Shown here piece after piece: positions 1 through 12,370 of a stretch of 64,000 nt of DNA. The stretch comes from Omphiscola glabra (lineage: Eukaryota > Mollusca > Gastropoda > Lymnaeidae). Position 1 is the first letter of the stretch, and each line of letters begins with the position of its first letter. The stretch spans positions 28,226,995 to 28,290,994 of the forward strand of contig OZ024808.1 of NCBI GenBank assembly GCA_964017045.1, written 5' to 3'. The position numbers and the translations under genes were made by a program. The notes beneath the pieces are model-generated. The model did not search any database. It had not been told where the DNA came from and worked only from the letters and a program-made list of their open reading frames with translations.

Positions 1-1664
1 CAAATTATGCTTAGGATGCTTCTTGCCCTACCCAACACCTGCTTATGAATACTTATATTATTTCAGGGCCAAGCCTAAATGACCTTTATTTATTAGGTCT
101 ACTATTTCTTCAGAAAATACACACCAAATATTTCAATAACAGATCTGCAAAATAATGAAGACTATATATAGACAATATAGTGATATAAGTAAGACAGACT
201 TACTTAAGTCTTGAGAGTAGACACCATGAACTTATGATGGAATTACTTTATAACAAATTTTAAACATGTAGTCTATAAATTTATATGTATATGACAATGT
301 AATTATATGATTTACTTATTATCAATTACGAGATTAGCCAAAGGCATTAAGCTTTACTATTTACTAATTTCCTTTCACTACTTTTAGACTGAGCATTGAC
401 AGTATTCAGAGCAGTCGAATGACTTTTGGAGGCCCCCCTGCAACTTTTAATTTCTTGTTATATAACTATTCAAGGCAATGTATAGTTATTAGGCCTAGTT
501 TCCATTAAATGAAAAGTAATTGGTAAATTTAAGCTATCCGGTTCCACCTGTTTCCCTGTGTTCTGAACTACTGTTGATTTTTGGCACAGCTCCCATATTT
601 GTTGCCATGACATGACAGCAGACGTGTCAAAAAAAGAAGTGCAGAACAATGGTAAAAAATGGGGAGGGTGAAGTGTGAGAGTTTTAAATACTTACCAAGA
701 CAAATGAAAATAATGAGAATGTCTTATCTTGTTAACAGAAATAATGTAAAGGACATTTTTTTAATCTTGCGGTGGATAAAAATTGTAAAATATAAAAATA
801 AATTGAAAATAAGAAATAAAAAAAAAGAATACAAATTTTAAAGAAATAAAAAGCTTTGCTTTAAAAATAAGCAAAATGCATTAAAATTTAATTAAAACAT
901 GTTCATGCGATAAACCTTCAAACTTTAAAATCTATCTCTCTACTTTAATCCAGAACGCTAAATGTTCCTAACGCAAAAATTAGTATTGTAAATCTTATAA
1001 CATATAATCTATCAATAGATTTAACCTAAACCCTAAAACTATGTTTCTTGTACAGATAGACACAGTCACAGTAGAAAGAGAAGTATAAAACTGAATAAAA
1101 ATTTTAAATCATTTTAAAAATATTCAATAAAATAACCCAAATTACAGTTTCATCAAATAAATCTATTCAAAATCCATTTATCCAATGCCAATGACGATAA
1201 AACTCAGACACGTAACCTCTATTTCAAAAATTGGTTTAAGTTAACCTTGCTTTGAAACATTAAAAATATGTTCCACCTGCGCATTAATAATTATTAATTA
1301 GTAATATCAAAAATGAGAATAGTTAAAACAGTAACAATATGTGAATAAACAACGTCACTCATACTCATTAACTCTCAAGGTGGCATGTAAAACTTACAAA
1401 ATTAGTCCAAATTTCCTAGGCCTATCTAATCTATCCTCTATTTCACACTTTTTTTTACTAATTTTTTATTGTTAATGAATTAATGTTTGTCTTTGGAATT
1501 TAGACTTACTAAAGTTTTAGTTAGTTTAGGCCTACACTTACACCTACTAGACTTCACTAGGTCCAGTTATCCGACTTGTCTTCTTTAGCCAACTTAATAT
1601 ATACGATATATTTATATTGGGATAATATATTCACCAATTATTGCAATATAATTATATTCGGCTA

Positions 1665-1904
1665 ATGCGAAGAGATATCACCATGATGTCATTTGCATGG
1701 TTTGTCCCAGGTTCCGACAGGGTCAAAACCCTGGTTCCAATTGCCGATAGGGTCAAAACCAAGGTTAGGGATAAGTTTAGGGTTCAGGTTAGGTTTAGAT
1801 TTTGATTTAGGCGGTTCAGGTTAGGTTTAGGGATAAATTTAGGACATATGTTCACGGGTTGCTGCAAAATGGTAATAAAAAAACGCGGTGACATCTCTTC
1901 ACAT
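1665..1904. mobile_element. TIR-bounded MITE-like element
   Basis: The left end ATGCGAAGAGATATCACC (1665-1682) is matched by the reverse complement of GGTGACATCTCTTCACAT (1887-1904), with two mismatches in 18 bp. The interior contains repeated GGGTCAAAACC and GGTTAGGTTTAG motifs and no coding potential. The left boundary is preceded by CGGCTA, giving CGGCTAATGC, which resembles the terminus of the element at 3087-3199, so the two may belong to one family. No target duplication was identified. Confidence 0.5.
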
Positions 1905-3086
1905 ATTCTATATTCTATTATAATTATAGTATTAAATAGTATTATAGTATATTTAAAATTTTAAATTATTAAAGGCAAGCGTTATCTGCACGGCCGTGAG
2001 AATAATGCCGAGCGTTATCCACACAGTTTTGGATGTTTTTCGTAGGCTTATTGAACGCAAATTACAGTGTGTCAGTGTGGAATGAATCGTAAATGTGTGA
2101 AAGCCAGCCTGTCTAAGGTCTAGGCCTAGATGTAAAATTTAGGTATAGGCCTATAATCTTGTAGACTAGTAGCATTAAGATGCGTTTTATTTTGGGCCTA
2201 TGGCCTAGAGATTATACATTATACAGTCTACTACTATACCTAATAAGGCAGTGTTTAGCAAGGTATGCATTTCTGAGAAGTTGAAATGCAGTGTAACCCC
2301 TGTTAGTCTGGTGCGGCTTATGCGCGGGTCAATGATGATAATGTAGAACAATCTTAAACTAGGGGTGCGACGTGTACAAGAGTATATACGATATATTATA
2401 TAAGGTAGGCATGTAGGCCTATTCTAAATGAAATTAAATATTTAAATATACCATTGAATTGAGCTTGGTTTCATTAAAATTAAAACAAATCTAAAAATAT
2501 TATTCCAGTATCTTTTGATAATAAATAAGTTATATTTTAAAATTCTTTTTGGACATAATTATTAAATATACTTTTAATTAAAATTAAGAAGAAATAAAAA
2601 AAAGTAAAATTCTATCCCCTACCAGTAAATGATCACATAAGTTAGCTGGGCATCTACTCTACCACAAGACCACCGAAGTTCACATCCAGTTGCCTTATTC
2701 TTATCTTAAAACCAGGTCAATGGTAAATTTTTTGCCACGATGTACGCAGGCCTAGGTCCATGGTTTTACGGAAATTCGTTCTTTTTAAAAAATTTTTAAT
2801 TCATTTATTAGTGAAGAAAAGAATAAATAGTTTGAGTTCTAAAATAATGCCGATCGTTATCGGCAGACCGAAATCTTCGAATAATGGCGAACATTATGCG
2901 CAGCGCTGTATGACCAGCCGCTATAATGCGCATGCGATGAGGAACCGTGCGGATAATGCTCGGATTAGGATAATTTTCCTAAATATCCCTAAACCTGAAC
3001 CCTAAATCTATCCTTAAACCTAACCTATTGAAATCAGGTACAATCTATCTTAATTAGCCATAATTCATAATGATAATATGATCATA

Positions 3087-3199
3087 CGGCTAATGCACGC
3101 TACTGGTCCCTCTGTCGCTCACCCTAACCCAAACCCTAAATCTATCATAAACAAAGGGAAGTGACTCCCAATAAGGGGACCACAACAGCACATTAGCCG
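3087..3199. mobile_element. 113-bp MITE with 6-bp flanking direct repeat
   Basis: CGGCTAATG at 3087-3095 is the exact inverse of CATTAGCCG at 3191-3199. The element is flanked on both sides by ATCATA (3081-3086 and 3200-3205), which looks like a target-site duplication. The interior carries ACCCTAACCCAAACCCTAAA, resembling degenerate telomeric sequence, but this is an interspersed element and not a telomere. It has no coding capacity. Confidence 0.5.
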
Positions 3200-4316
3200 A
3201 TCATACTACTTACAATGTGTAGTCTTCTCTCCGTTGTATGTAAAATCTTTTCATTACTTTTATTTCATGAAGATTATTTTCTACGTCCCAAGACAAGAAA
3301 TCTACTTTTTTAAGCAGTTTCTTTTCGTGAAACTTTAGTTTTCGGACCATCTTTTCAGCTTTTGTCTATTTATTTCACACACAAAACAAACAAGCATGAA
3401 GTCCCGGAAATACTAAAGGGAAACCACTGTCATAATAAAAGGTTTTCAATTGTTTTCGCATTTATTGTCTAACTGTTAATAATGATTATATGAGAAGTGA
3501 AGTTTTAATTTTGTAAAATTAATATCTAATAAGAACGTTGAACTTCAAATTTAAAATATAATTATTATTTTAATTGGGGTCGATTTTAAACCAAAACCTA
3601 AATCAAATTCAATTATTCATTAATTTTAAAATCCTACTTGCTTTGGCATGTATTACAATAAATTATAAATTCATTTTAACGGTTTAAACTGAAATAGTAT
3701 TTCCAATTGTGTACCCAGAAGTTCGGACTCCCCTAACGGTATTTTTTTAATGTTTATTGCCAAAATTAGCACGATAGAGGCTAAAATATACGTGGGGGTA
3801 GGGAGCAATTGTTGGTGTTCACAAAGGGGGACATTTATTTAAAGAATGCTTTTCGGGACATCAGGCACGGCCTGAAAACCAAACACAGTGAGGTTTTTTT
3901 TTCTATTCGGAGACGCGAAAGAACATTCATATTCATGCACTCAAATTTAATTTATTTTTCTCAGCCGAATCTACTTTCCCTGACACGTCTTTATTATTTT
4001 TTTATTGAATTTTTGTTATAATTGTGAATTGGAGACATTTTTCTCAACTTGTGGGTAACGATCCCCAAGGGGGGAGCACCTGGCAAAATGGCATGGGTCA
4101 CTTGAAAATTTCATAAATTTAAAGAGTGGTTGGGGTGATGGGGGGCGTGTAAAATGTGCATATGTTCATTTTAAAATTCAAATATTGTTTTACGGTGATC
4201 GGAGTGATTGTTACTACACTCTAACAACACTGCAGCCACACAAAACGAAAATAAATAAAAACTTAAATTCATTCGGTCACTGTTACAAACTAATTTGATA
4301 TAAATGTTTTGGCAGC

Positions 4317-4617
4317 TTTGTGTCATTCGTTAAAATGTCATTTTTGTGTCATTCGTTAAAATGTCATTTTGTGTCATTTGTTAAAATGTCATTTTGTGCC
4401 ATTCGTTAAAATGACATTTTGTGTCAATCGTTAAAATGTCATTTTGTGTCATTCGTTAAAACGTCATTTTGTGTCATTCGTTAAAATGGCATTTTGTGTC
4501 ATTCGTTAAAATAACATTTTGTGTCACTCGTTAAAATGACATTTTGTGTCATTCTTTAAAATGGCATTTTGTGTCTTTCATTAAAATGGCATTTTGTGTC
4601 ATTCGTTAATATGTCAA
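4317..4617. repeat. 25-bp minisatellite, ~12 copies
   Basis: The unit contains GTGTCATTCGTTAAAATG and is repeated about 12 times with point differences (GTC, GGC, GAC and AAC at the unit end). AT-rich and non-coding. Confidence 0.92.
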
Positions 4618-4768
4618 TTTAATTTTTTTTAGGATCTTTTACTTATGTTTCATTAAATTTAATTATTTTTTTGTTGTTGTTGTTGCCTAAATTAAAAAGT
4701 CAACAGCTTCCACGCTAAACAATAACCAGGTGTGTGAACATTATAAACACCTCTTTATCTGAAAAAGC

Positions 4769-5030
4769 ATATTATAAATGTAGCATTAATGTGTGTTTAA
4801 AATATAAATGTAGCATTAATGTGTTTGAAATATATTATAAATGTAGCATTAATGGGTTTTTAAAATATATTATAAATGTAGCATTAATGTGTGTTTAAAA
4901 TATATTATAAATGTAGCATTAATGTGTGTTTAAAGTATATTATAAAAATGTAGCATTAGTATGTATTTCAAATATATTACAAATATAGCATTACTGTGTA
5001 TTTTAAAATATATTATAAAGGTAACTATTA
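4769..5030. repeat. AT-rich ~36-bp minisatellite, left part
   Basis: About 7 copies of a unit containing TATAAATGTAGCATTAATG. The array resumes at 5640-5845 after the solo LTR at 5035-5639, so the LTR landed inside a pre-existing array. Confidence 0.88.
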
Positions 5031-5034
5031 ATAC

Positions 5035-5639
5035 TGCTATTAATGGAGAATTTTATCTCTTATTTAAGTCTATTGGCTCGTTTCAAAACAAAGCATAATA
5101 AAGGACGATACCAAAGTTTAAAAACAATAACAACTAGAACGATACACAAAGTCAGGGCTAATTACAATTAATAAGTTTTTAATGTGTGAATTTCAATGAT
5201 TTACAAAAGCATGAGAATATGATTAAAACTATTAACTTACAGTGAAGCTGGTACCGGTACTGTATGTAAAAATACAATGAGTTCAAGTTGTACAATGAAG
5301 AAAATCTACACACAACAAAGCACTGCCTCGAGTTAGTATAATAATAATACACGCTACACGTCTCGTGATAAAAAGGATATTTTTCTTCCATTCAGTCTTT
5401 AGCCCTTTTATAGTCTACTTCAAATGATCATTCTCGAAAAGAATACACAGTCTAACTGCTTCCCGCATCCTCTAGATCATTCGACAATTTTCCTGAAAGG
5501 AACGGACGATACTAAGCTTTGTTGTAAACAAGGTTAAATTTCGCTAGCCACATCCCAAAACGGCCTCGACTGTAAGAGGTCATGCACGTGGAAAGCGAGG
5601 AAGGCGTGCCTTAACTCAAAAGACTTCACCTACATAACA
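5035..5639 (-). mobile_element. Solo LTR, copy 1 (605 bp, minus orientation)
   Basis: A second copy with the same boundaries lies at 19348-19954. Read on the minus strand, the element starts TGTTATGTAGGTG and ends in ATAGCA (ATAACA in copy 2), so it has the TG...CA ends with a short terminal inverted repeat expected of an LTR. An internal TATA box, TATAAAAGGGCT, lies at 5401-5412 (minus strand), near the middle, as expected at a U3/R boundary. No gag or pol sequence adjoins either copy. The 5-bp flanks (AATAC and GTAGC) do not match, so a target duplication is lacking or eroded by the surrounding minisatellite. The retroelement family is not assignable from the LTR alone. Confidence 0.7.
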
Positions 5640-5845
5640 GTAGCATAACTATGAATTTTAAAATATATTATAAAGGTAGTATTAGTATGTATTTTAAAAT
5701 ATATCATAAATGTAGCATTACAGTGTATTTTAAATATATTACTAATGTAGCATTACTATGTATTTTAAAATAATTTACAAATGTAGCCTTAATGTGTATT
5801 CTAAAATATATTATAAATGTAGCATCACTGTGTTTTAAAATATGA
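5640..5845. repeat. AT-rich ~36-bp minisatellite, right part
   Basis: Continuation of the array at 4769-5030 on the other side of the inserted LTR. Units read TATAAATGTAGCATTACTG with TTTTAAAATATAT linkers. Confidence 0.85.
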
Positions 5846-5980
5846 ATCACAATTGATGAGCTATAGCTATACGTTTGTGTGCAATTCTCTGAAGTAGTTA
5901 TGATATAATTAAGAGAAAAACCTTTTACTTCGCTAATCATAAAGTCCCTGTTGCATTAAAGTTGCATATGGTTGAGGTTC

Positions 5981-6104
5981 TGGGAGTGATGGGCGGGTCT
6001 AGAAGGGATGGATGGGTCTAGGAGGGATGGGTGGGTCTAGGAGGGATGGGTGGGTTTATAAGGGATGGGTGGGTCTGGGAGGGATGGGTGGGTCTAGGAG
6101 GTGG
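5981..6104. repeat. 19-bp G-rich minisatellite
   Basis: About six copies of GATGGGTGGGTCTAGGAGG, some degenerate (GTTTATAAGG, GTCTGGGAGG). Confidence 0.85.
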
Positions 6105-6600
6105 GTGAGGATGAGGATAACAGCGTTAAACATAATAGTCATAAAGTTTATAATTGTACAACATACAGAATCAGCAGTCAGCAGCTGGCACACTTGCTTT
6201 GACGCTTGTCAAAAGCAGAATGCCCCCCCCCCCCCCGCACCCCCCGAGCTGGCCAAACATTGACTTGTTACTAAATATATCCCCTTTGGGGAGAGATCCT
6301 TTTCCTTTCCAGTTTTATTGCGCACACGACGGAAGAAGAGAATCAGTAGCATGCTGGCGTCATTGAACGTCTCCTTATACGAACTTCGTGTAGACACAAC
6401 CTGACACAAGTGTTTAACCTTAAAAACGAGGGAACCTTTGTCCAATAGTTTCCTTATTAAAGTGCGCATTACGATCCCACTTCTTAACCTGCATTGGACA
6501 ATAACATTGGAAAAACACGTTTCTGTTTGCATTAGCCGGGACGCCAAATACACCCCGACAAAGACATCCTGATTTTGTGCGCCATGTATACTGTGTAGAG

Positions 6601-6796
6601 CAGTGGTTCTCAACCTTTCTAATGCCGCGACATTTAATACAGTTCCTCATGTTGTGGTGACCCCCCAAACATAAAATTATTTTCCTTGCTACTCATATAT
6701 CATAAATATATGTTTCCCGATAGTTTTAGGCAACCCTTGTCTAAGGGTCGTTCGACCCCCCCAAAGGAGTCACGACCCACAGGTTGAGAACCACTG
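6601..6796. mobile_element. SPIN-like hAT MITE, copy 1
   Basis: A 196-bp element starts CAGTGGTTCTCAACCT and ends AGGTTGAGAACCACTG, a perfect 16-bp terminal inverted repeat. Its 8-bp flanks, GTGTAGAG (6593-6600) and GTATAGAA (6797-6804), match at 6 of 8 positions, consistent with an aged hAT target duplication. Internal landmarks (TAATACAGTTCCTCATGTTG near the left, a GGGTCGTTCGACCCCC stretch near the right) are those I remember for non-autonomous SPIN elements. It has no coding capacity and would depend on a transposase elsewhere. Related copies are at 63081-63260 and, severely shortened, 59190-59246. The SPIN assignment is from memory and needs an alignment. Confidence 0.82.
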
Positions 6797-7720
6797 GTAT
6801 AGAATTTAGAGCGAGGCAGCCATCATCGTCTGCTCGGCTGGTGTTAAGGGATTAGTGGGTTTCCCATCATAGTAGGCGAAGCTCATTTAACTCATGTCAC
6901 TACCTTTTCCCATACCACCACCCCACTTTTTAAATTAAAAAGAAAAAAGAAATTATCATTCGTGTTCACTGATGCGTGAACTTCGAGTCAGCATCCCAAC
7001 GAAGTCTCGCCCGTTTCAGAAAGTCGTTTTGTTTTTTTTTACATTTAATTATTGTCCAAAATCAACCCACCCGGCGATGTCAACCATTCTTCCCTTAACC
7101 ACTACGAATGTGAACTGATCTATACATACACTTCTGTCTTCTCAGCTTTCTACACATACGCCTCTCCCTACTCAAACACAAGCAACATATTACGTTAAGA
7201 CCATTAATTTATTTCCCTGCCCATCGCAGCCCCTTTTTTTTCGTCATGGTCGTCTGAGCACCACTACCCCCCCCCCCCCGGGGTTTGTTGTTATTGAAGT
7301 CTTGTGTTTAACCATTAAATAAAAGGAGCGCGCCCCTCCCTATATTCCAGTCATGAGTTCCCACACCCTCCCCCCCCCCCAACTCGTGAATCTAAATGCC
7401 TCTATTCTGCGTGCTCATAGCACGTGTCGTGGTGTGAGACGGGGGACCGTGGGATGGATTGTGACGCATTATCAGCCAGCGCGTGCACCCGGTGTAAGAT
7501 TTACCCAAAGCCCGGCTTTATTTCATTATAGTCTTTTTTTTTTTTTTAACCCCTTTAGGAAGAGGGCTGCGATGTATTCATTGAAGGGTAATATTGTTTT
7601 CATTGCAAACGGGAAAAGGGGGTGGGCGTGTAAGGTGGTGGGACGAATGTCTTTCTTCTTTCATTTAAATGGAAACAATTTGTATTAACTTCTGATTCAA
7701 AAGAATTGTTTATTTCCCAG

Positions 7721-7956
7721 GACCTCCATCCACCTCCATCCACGTCCACCCCCCTCCACCCACTTCCATCCACCTCCATCCACGTCCATCCACCTCCATC
7801 CACGTCCATCCACGTCCATCCACGTCCATCCACCTCCATCCACGACCATCAACCTCCATCCACCTCCATCCACGACCATCAACCTCCATACACGTCCATC
7901 CACGACCATCAACCTCCATACACGTCCATCCACCTCCATCCACCTCCATCCACGTC
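7721..7956. repeat. 10-bp CCATCCACCT-type minisatellite
   Basis: About 23 copies of ACCTCCATCC, with ACGTCCATCC and ACGACCATCA variants. The pyrimidine-rich strand is the + strand. Proline/serine/histidine-rich ORFs here are translations of the repeat. Confidence 0.93.
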
Positions 7957-8039
7957 ACCTTGTCGTATTTTGAAGCCACCAATCGGTATTTTGGTCGCCC
8001 CCACACCTCGACTTTTTTATCAGTACCTTCCTCCTTGAC

Positions 8040-9371
8040 ATATTTGGTCTTTAGTGGTAGATTTCTATGGATGTTTACATCTTTAAGCCAATGATATCAC
8101 AGTGGTGGGAAAAAGGGGGTTTTAGATCATCTTTTAAAATAATAAAATATGTTAAAACACTGTTGGAAATTATAGTTCAAGGGCGTTGTCACGCCGAGGG
8201 CCAAATTTACATAAGTGTCGTCATGCTTTAGACTCAGTGAAGTTTTGAAATTTAAAATAAAATGTGGATCTACCTCTTTAATCATTATCTGTTGTTGTTT
8301 AATGTTTACATTTCAAGGGCAAGGACATTGGGGTAGAGGCTATATATATATATTGAATAGTTTTTGAGTACTTGCTTGACATCGCAACATGGCAGATGTC
8401 GTTTCCGTCATAGCAGTACTTCCCAACCCTGCAACATGGCAAACATCGTTTCCGTCATAGCAGTATTTCTCAACCCTGCAACATGGCAGACATCGTTTCC
8501 GTCATAGCAGTACTTCCCAACCCTGCAACATGGCAGACACGAATATTGGTAGACAAGTGATTTCATATAAAACTGTGTACTCTTTTGTTTTATCATTTTC
8601 TGTTTTAGCATTAATCCAAAAGGCGGAGATGATTGTGTCTCGTTGTTGGGTTTTAATATCAATATCTCCAAACCCGATTATGTTACAGATTTGAACTTAA
8701 ATATAGTTTTGAATTTAAACTTATTCTTTTTAATGACGTGCACACGGGTTAAGAGATTCTTCTCTAGATATAAGAACTCTTGTGTTTTGCGATGGTGCGA
8801 AAATATATTTTAGAAGTAGTTCCTGTGCGTGAAAGAATATTGGTGAGCCCTCTATTACAATAGAAGCTAAAACATTCTCAAAACCCAATGTTGGCAATAC
8901 GTAAATATCTATACATAGAAACTTATTTTTAAATAATGAAGGTCTCATTGTTTATGTTTTCCTAAAAATACATTTCAAGGGCGTGGACAAAGTGGTCATT
9001 TGTTTTTTTGAAACGACACGCACATAAAAACCCGATTCAGCTACAGACGTAAAAATTACGTTTTAGACATTAAAACTCGCAAAGACGGTTGAAAGTAGTT
9101 TACTATTACTATGCCTTCATTGTTACCCGAGTAACAACGGGTCATATCATCTAGTTATTAAGAATGTGTGTAAAAAAAAGGTTTTCTTGAGTTCTCTCGG
9201 AGAGATTTATAAGCTAATATATTTTTTTTTGTCATTAAAAAAAAAATAAGGTTTTATTCTATGTTCTAATAACAGCACAGAGCAGAACATCGCGCTTTCA
9301 TAGAAATATTAGAACATATTTTGAAACAAAAGATTCCCTGTTTAATGCAACCTTATTCTTTAAGTAAACGG
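8040..9371. other. Degenerate interspersed repeat segment
   Basis: No gene is seen. The motif CAAGGGCGTGGACAAAGTG near 8970 has a near-match on the opposite strand near 19190 (CACTTTGTCAACGCCCTT), and shorter CAAGGGC motifs occur near 8177 and 8312, suggesting fragments of one old interspersed family. A (TA)n run is at about 8341-8354. Confidence 0.35.
8384..8537. repeat. 47-bp tandem repeat, ~3.3 copies
   Basis: The unit contains GCAACATGGCAGACATCG followed by TTCCGTCATAGCAGTA. Units differ at a few positions. Confidence 0.88.
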
Positions 9372-9434
9372 AACTGCGTGCGTCCTTATGTGCAACTGCG
9401 TGTTCTTATGTGCAACTGCGTGTCCTTATGTGCA
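9372..9434. repeat. ~20-bp tandem repeat, 3 copies
   Basis: AACTGCGTGTCCTTATGTGC repeated three times with minor changes. Confidence 0.75.
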
Positions 9435-9641
9435 CAGTGCAGTTCAGGGGCGTGTATTTAGTGTTGATTTTGTGCTAATAATGGGTTTACCGTCATGTGT
9501 GATCTTTAATTAATTTTTACGACCGGATTTATACACTATATGTGTGAGGGTAAGGTCGAATCTCAAGTTTGAGATTTAGCTTCAGTCAGCATTTAGTCAA
9601 AATATCCCCACTGAATGGGTGTGTGCGTGTTTTATGAGTAA

Positions 9642-9911
9642 GGCGCTGTCTCAAAGACACAATTGGTCACTCACGGCGCTGTCTCAAAGACACAATTGGT
9701 CACCCACGGCGCTGTCTCAAAGACACAATTGGTCACCCACGGCGCTGTCTCAAAGACACAATTGGTCACCCACGGCGCTGTCTCAAAGACACAATTGGTC
9801 ACCCACGGCGCTGTCTCAAAGACACAATTGGTCACCCACGGCGCTGTCTCAAAGACACAATTGGTCACCCACGGCGCTGTCTCAAAGACACAATTGGTCA
9901 CCCACGGCGCT
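9642..9911. repeat. 33-bp minisatellite, ~8 copies
   Basis: The unit contains GGCGCTGTCTCAAAGACACA and includes the small inverted repeat TGTCT-CAA-AGACA. Copies are almost identical. Because 33 is a multiple of three, several frames stay open across the array; these are not genes. Confidence 0.95.
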
Positions 9912-10792
9912 AAATCAGACCATACTTTATTTCCTCTCTTATATCAAATTGTGTACATCTAGATCCAATTATTTGATATGTTGGCCCACGGCCCTGAGAA
10001 CGGGATACATTTAACAAAATTCAAACCCAGTTAGTACTTCCTTGTGGAAAATGAAATGTAATGATACTCAGTGCTGTATAAAGCTCAAGACTGAGTTCTT
10101 TAGGTGCCAGCGGCCCCATTAGTAAAAATGGTTTTAAAGGCGCCAACTTTGGAAAATTCCATCCGATTTTGATAGATAAATGTAAAAATTAACTACAATA
10201 TTTATCTGAATGATTTTTTTTTATATAGCTCCAATCTTAAGGATAATTAAAATGGCACCCTTTGGAATGGGCTCCTGACAGGATACCATATTTAATTTTA
10301 ATTGGTGAAGGGCCATAACGTTTGGCATTAGGGAATACCTTTTTTTTGTTTTATTTTGAATAAGATATCTTTAAAAAGTTAAATTGGTCTATAAAGCATG
10401 TTTTTTTCATTGACATTGCCAGGGCCCCAAATTCAATGTTTAAAAGAGTTATTATAAGAAATGCTTGATAATTTATAGGAGAACATTTTAAATTTTGAAC
10501 TTTGATTTCTACTTTTTCCAAGTATCTTTACAGGGCCCTAAATGAACGTGTCTGCTGATGAGCTTCGGAAGTTGGTTGATTGTTTTGAATGCATTTTTAT
10601 CATCCTTAATAATAGTAGTAGCCGAAGCGTCTCCATTTGTTGTTTGTGTTCACACAATGAAAGCTCATACTTATGTTTAATGTGCTCAGTTTTGTGTCAT
10701 ATTAATCTACCTTATAGCAGCCCGACCCTGCTCTTGATTTCTCTATGGTAGCAGGGTTTACCAACAGGGGGGGGGGGGGGGCGGGAATGAGG

Positions 10793-11110
10793 TGGTATTT
10801 TAGGCGGTGTTGGTGTATTTTAGGGGTGTGGGGTGGTATTTTAGGGGTGTGTGTGGAATTTTAGGGGGTGTAAGGTGGTATTTTAAGGGGTGTGTGGTGG
10901 TATTTTAGGGGTGTAAGATGGTATTATAGGGGGTGTAAGGTGGTATTATAAGGGGTGTGGGGTGTATTTTAAGGTGTGTGGGTTGGTATTTTAGGGTATG
11001 GGGTGTATTTTAGGGGTTGCGAGGTTGTATTTCAGGGGGCTGTAGCTGTATTCCATTGGGCGTGAAGTGGTATTCAGTGGGTGTGGGGTGGTATTTCATC
11101 TGAGTGAGAG
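10793..11110. repeat. Degenerate GT-rich ~20-bp array
   Basis: Imperfect repeats of GTGGTATTTTAGGGGTGT, increasingly diverged toward the right. Confidence 0.8.
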
Positions 11111-12370
11111 GTGAAATTGCAGGAAATGGCAGGTGCTAGTTCAAAGTGTGTGTGGAAAAGGGATGAAAAGAAGAGAAAAGCCATTGACTTTTCAATGAAA
11201 TAAATGTAAATTCTGTTTTTAAAATTGTATTTTTCTATTCATGAAAATTTTCCGATAACTTAAATAAGCGCAAAGCCGCGAGCCTTTGAAACATCGTGGT
11301 GCATGGGGTAAACCGGAACGCGCGAAAACGCCGTAAAATTTGTCAAAACTGATACTTTTCAAACACACAAACTATGTTTTCAAAAACATGTTAAAGATAT
11401 GAAAGCAAGATATTTTTCCTGATTAAGACTTACAATTTATTTACATATAAATATTATACCTGTAACTCTACTGGGAGTGGGTTAATATTTTTTTTTTTTT
11501 TTTTTGTTGAAAACTTGGAAAAATGACCCTAAATCGCACATGCATGTAGCGCAGCTCGCTATCAGAGAGAAATAAAACACAAACTCATTTCACAAAGTTC
11601 CATTCACGACTGCCAGACCAATAATACGTACGTCACAATACAGACTAGACAATGCGTCATAATAAGCATAAAAATACGTCACCAATACAAGCGCGGGAAG
11701 AGCGTTCACTAACTAATTAATCCTTCTTCAAAATCACACCGCACGTTATCAAACATCCAGTCGCAACAATTATTAATGAACTCCCATACTGGACATTTTA
11801 AATACCTACTGTTTTCTAATTTCCACAATGCTCTTTTGACTTCAGTGGAAACAAAAACAGAGTTCCACCTACTTTCATTTATATAAATTGAATTGTTACT
11901 TTTGTAAGGGTTGCAGACGATAGAAAAGATTATATTGTAGGATACATATGTAAAGACATAAAATTGAGTTTTCACTTCTTTCGCATTTCTATGTGATGTC
12001 CAGGTCGTAGGAACACAAAAAAAAAAGGGGGTGGGGCGGTATTTTCGGTAATTGTTTAAAGTGTATATTGCATGTATTGGGGTTTTCGTTAAAAGGGGTT
12101 GAAAAATCAAGGACCCCCCCCCCCCCTCGGGTGTCACAAGCTCCAAATGCTCTAAGTATGATGTCAAAAATAGATTTAATGCCTCTGTAGAATTTTGTAA
12201 ACATGTTTATTAAAGTTTTTATTCGTATTTTCTTACGTTATAATTTTGTATCATACTGTCTTAAGTTGTTCGCATATAAACCATGGCAGGCCATCCTTCA
12301 GGTCCAGCACGCACGCTACGCGGCGCCCCTTCAAGTGAAATTCATTTTCAATTTAGCAAACGCCCCCATC

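Larger units (their letters stand above)
1..4316. other. AT-rich intergenic DNA with small MITE-like elements
   Basis: No convincing exon is seen on either strand. The DNA is AT-rich, with scattered AGGCCT-containing motifs and two zones (about 1735-1850 and 2985-3150) with degenerate CCCTAAACC/GGTTAGGG-type motifs that lie inside inverted-repeat elements. Short ORFs (for example at 659-841 and 2760-3005) have low-complexity translations and no recognisable domain. About 2850-3010 (CG-rich words such as ATAATGCGCATGCG followed by CCCTAAACC-type motifs) looks like a further copy of the same non-autonomous repeat family, but I could not find its ends. Confidence 0.6.
5846..7720. other. Intergenic segment, no gene seen
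   Basis: Apart from the 19-bp array at 5981-6104 and the hAT MITE at 6601-6796 this holds poly-C runs (near 6225, 7267 and 7371) and unremarkable DNA. ORFs at 6209-6613 (minus) and 7353-7688 (plus) cross poly-C/G runs and the MITE and show no recognisable domain. Confidence 0.55.

Noticed and set aside
1735..3150. Telomeric repeat tract
   Set aside because: CCCTAA-like motifs are few, degenerate and confined to inverted-repeat elements in the chromosome interior.
7721..7956. Proline-rich protein ORF (HPPPSTSIH repeats)
   Set aside because: Translation of the 10-bp CCATCCACCT array.
11709..12167. 152-codon minus-strand ORF
   Set aside because: Crosses a C14 run, has AT-driven composition (Phe, Tyr, Asn, Cys), no recognisable family; kept only as context for the orphan promoter-like cluster.
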